Below, one piece after another: positions 62,788 to 64,000 of a stretch of DNA of 64,000 nucleotides. The notes beneath the pieces were generated by a model. It worked only from the letters and a program-made list of their open reading frames with translations, ran no database searches and had not been told where the DNA came from. Source of the stretch: an uncultured Erythrobacter sp. (GTDB lineage: Bacteria; Pseudomonadota; Alphaproteobacteria; Sphingomonadales; Sphingomonadaceae); contig CAJXJR010000013.1 of NCBI GenBank assembly GCA_913055155.1, forward strand, positions 62,001 to 126,000. The letters run 5' to 3'. Made by a program: the position numbers and the translations under genes. Position 1 is the stretch's first letter. Every line of letters starts with the position of its first letter.

Positions 62788-63870
62788 ATGCGCAAGAACC
62801 TTGTTCCCCAGCGCGGTCGTGGCGCCACCTCGGCCCACGTGCCCGATCGATTCGGCCTGCCTGCGCGCGAAATCGACGGTGACTGGCGCGATGCGATGGC
62901 GGCGCTCGACGGATCGCCGCCGAAGCTACGAACCGAGGTGATCGAGGAGCATCCGAAGTCGATCGTCTCCTTCAACCAGTCGCCGGACATTCCCTTCGAT
63001 CGTTCGATCAACGCCTATCGCGGGTGCGAGCACGGCTGCGTCTACTGCTTTGCCCGGCCAACCCATGCCTATCACGATCTTTCGCCCGGCCTCGATTTCG
63101 AAACGAAGCTGTTCGCCAAGCCCGATGCCGCCGAACTGCTGCGAAAGACCCTGGCAAGGCCGAAATACCGCCCCCGCCCCATCGCCATGGGCACCAATAC
63201 CGATCCCTACCAACCGATAGAGGCGCGCTACCGCATCACGCGCCAAGTGCTGGAAGTGTGCCTGGAAACGCGCCATCCGGTCACCATCACGACCAAGTCC
63301 GACCGCGTGCTGCGCGACCTGGACCTGCTGGTGCAACTGGCCGAGCACCGGCTGGTTGCCGTCGGAATATCGGTTACCAGCCTCGATCCGGTGCTCTCCG
63401 GAAAGCTCGAGCCGCGCGCGGCTTCACCGGCCAAGCGCATGGCTGCACTGGGAAAACTGGTCGAAGCGGGCGTGCCGGCGCATTGCGGGATCGCGCCCGT
63501 CATCCCGGCCATCACCGATGAATTCATGGAAGCCATCGTCGCCGAGGCTGCCGGTCGGGGCGTGAAGAGCTGCGGCTGGATACCCCTGCGCCTGCCGCAC
63601 GAAGTGGCGCCGCTGTTCCGCGAGTGGCTCGATGTCCACTACCCCGACCGGGCAGGAAAGGTGATGAACATCGTGCGTTCCATCCGCAATGGCCGCGACA
63701 ACGATCCGGATTTCTTTTCACGCCTCAGGCCGAGCGGCGTCTGGGCAAACCTGTTCCGCGCCCGCTTTCGCCTCGCCTGCGCGCGTGCAGGCGTCGAAAA
63801 GGCGCGTTTCGACCTCGATACCGTTGCATTTCGATCACCCCAAAGCGGTAGACAGCTTCGACTGTTGTGA
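62788..63870 (+). CDS. SPL/PA0069-family radical SAM protein
   Basis: A 360-residue radical SAM enzyme. The cluster ligands are C80, C84 and C87 in RGCEHGCVYCFARP (Cx3Cx2C). The N-terminal GDWRDAMAALDGSPPKLRTE, and later PIAMGTNTDPYQPIEA and VTITTKSDRVLRDLDLL, fit the PA0069/Rv2578c group, which is related to spore photoproduct lyase. I set the start at 62788, directly after the SOS box; earlier ATGs at 62770 and 62689 overlap it. A role in repair of DNA damage is inferred from the SOS box and the family, not shown. Confidence 0.85.
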   Translation: MRKNLVPQRGRGATSAHVPDRFGLPAREIDGDWRDAMAALDGSPPKLRTEVIEEHPKSIVSFNQSPDIPFDRSINAYRGCEHGCVYCFARPTHAYHDLSPGLDFETKLFAKPDAAELLRKTLARPKYRPRPIAMGTNTDPYQPIEARYRITRQVLEVCLETRHPVTITTKSDRVLRDLDLLVQLAEHRLVAVGISVTSLDPVLSGKLEPRAASPAKRMAALGKLVEAGVPAHCGIAPVIPAITDEFMEAIVAEAAGRGVKSCGWIPLRLPHEVAPLFREWLDVHYPDRAGKVMNIVRSIRNGRDNDPDFFSRLRPSGVWANLFRARFRLACARAGVEKARFDLDTVAFRSPQSGRQLRLL

Positions 63871-63888
63871 GCCGCTTAGCATTTGGTT

Positions 63889-63906
63889 CAATTTTGCGCC
63901 AAATTG
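63889..63906. repeat. short inverted repeat upstream of the last gene
   Basis: CAATTT and AAATTG form a six-base perfect inverted repeat around TGCGCC. A similar GCGCCAATTG occurs 50 bases downstream. It lies in the gap between the radical SAM gene and the start at 63993 and may be an operator; nothing stronger can be said. Confidence 0.3.
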
Positions 63907-63992
63907 CCGTCACAGCCTTGTCGCATGTGCAAACTATGCGCCTTTACGGCTAGGCGCGCCAATTGAAGTTCCTTGGACTAGGGGAATACCAA

Positions 63993-64000
63993 ATGAGAAA
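63993..64000 (+). CDS. start of next gene (first codons only)
   Basis: ATGAGAAA follows AGGGGA at seven bases spacing, so a gene probably begins here and continues outside the window. Two full codons are visible (Met-Arg), so its identity cannot be given. A leader of about 120 bases precedes it. Confidence 0.5.

Noticed and set aside
63871-63992. Intrinsic terminator after the radical SAM gene
   Set aside because: The AAGCGG/CCGCTT pairing around the stop codon is not followed by a T-run; only a weak nested hairpin is present.
1-64000. Mobile elements, CRISPR arrays, tRNA or rRNA genes
   Set aside because: I found no transposase, integrase, spaced direct repeats or tRNA-like cloverleaf in the few intergenic gaps.

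Overview
The window (64 kb, GC-rich) looks like chromosome of an alphaproteobacterium of the Sphingomonadales, most likely Erythrobacteraceae. This is inferred from gene content and order: the nuo operon with small extra ORFs, the exosortase A (XrtA)/exopolysaccharide cluster with its acyl/PLP side module, RNase E with a large acidic insert in the S1 region, and an SOS box of the alphaproteobacterial GTTC-N7-GTTC type. I found no mobile elements, CRISPR arrays, rRNA or tRNA genes. Coding density is very high and most genes are joined by 1 to 14 base overlaps.

Layout. 1-8,869 (minus): respiratory complex I genes nuoA-B-C-D-orf62-E-orf53-F-G-H-I-J, with nuoJ cut by the window edge. The two small inserted ORFs encode membrane proteins. 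8,959-18,880: mixed housekeeping genes, comprising a beta-propeller-like secreted protein, a thiolase, two related lipoproteins, an SH3-like protein, an ammonium transporter, an alpha/beta hydrolase with a nitronate monooxygenase-like enzyme and a lipoprotein methyltransferase, then a membrane-anchored LuxR-type regulator with two small unknown genes. 19,002-27,722: prfB, PBP1A, N-acetylmuramoyl-L-alanine amidase, a 479-base gap, RNase E and a nucleotidyltransferase. 27,736-32,826: methyltransferase, orphan ATP-grasp enzyme, SDR, sdhB (without sdhCDA), GFA-type protein and ZapE-like ATPase.

32,823-51,203 is the XrtA/exopolysaccharide region. The minus-strand operon runs export lipoprotein, chain-length determinant, tyrosine autokinase, outer-membrane beta-barrel, ATPase, deacetylase, FemAB-like protein, glycosyltransferase, exosortase A (EpsI-fused) and amidotransferase. 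Upstream, an acyl-CoA ligase and a PLP decarboxylase (minus) face a plus-strand group of a GNAT/FemAB-like protein, an acyl carrier protein and two exosortase-associated hydrolases. Three genes of the minus-strand operon carry lesions in this sequence: an in-frame amber codon in the barrel gene, another in the ATPase gene, and a probable one-base homopolymer shift at the start of the export lipoprotein gene. As sequenced, the polysaccharide assembly pathway may be defective, unless these are sequencing errors.

51,216-59,279 (minus) is one tightly packed transcription unit: ETF-ubiquinone oxidoreductase, ispE, N-formylglutamate amidohydrolase, ilvD, a small lipoprotein, nnr and a TrmA/RumA-type RNA methyltransferase. 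Divergent from it are a degenerate uracil-DNA-glycosylase-like gene, a lytic transglycosylase and moaB. The window closes with a VOC protein and a SPL/PA0069-type radical SAM gene, which diverge across a LexA-type box, and the first codons of another gene.
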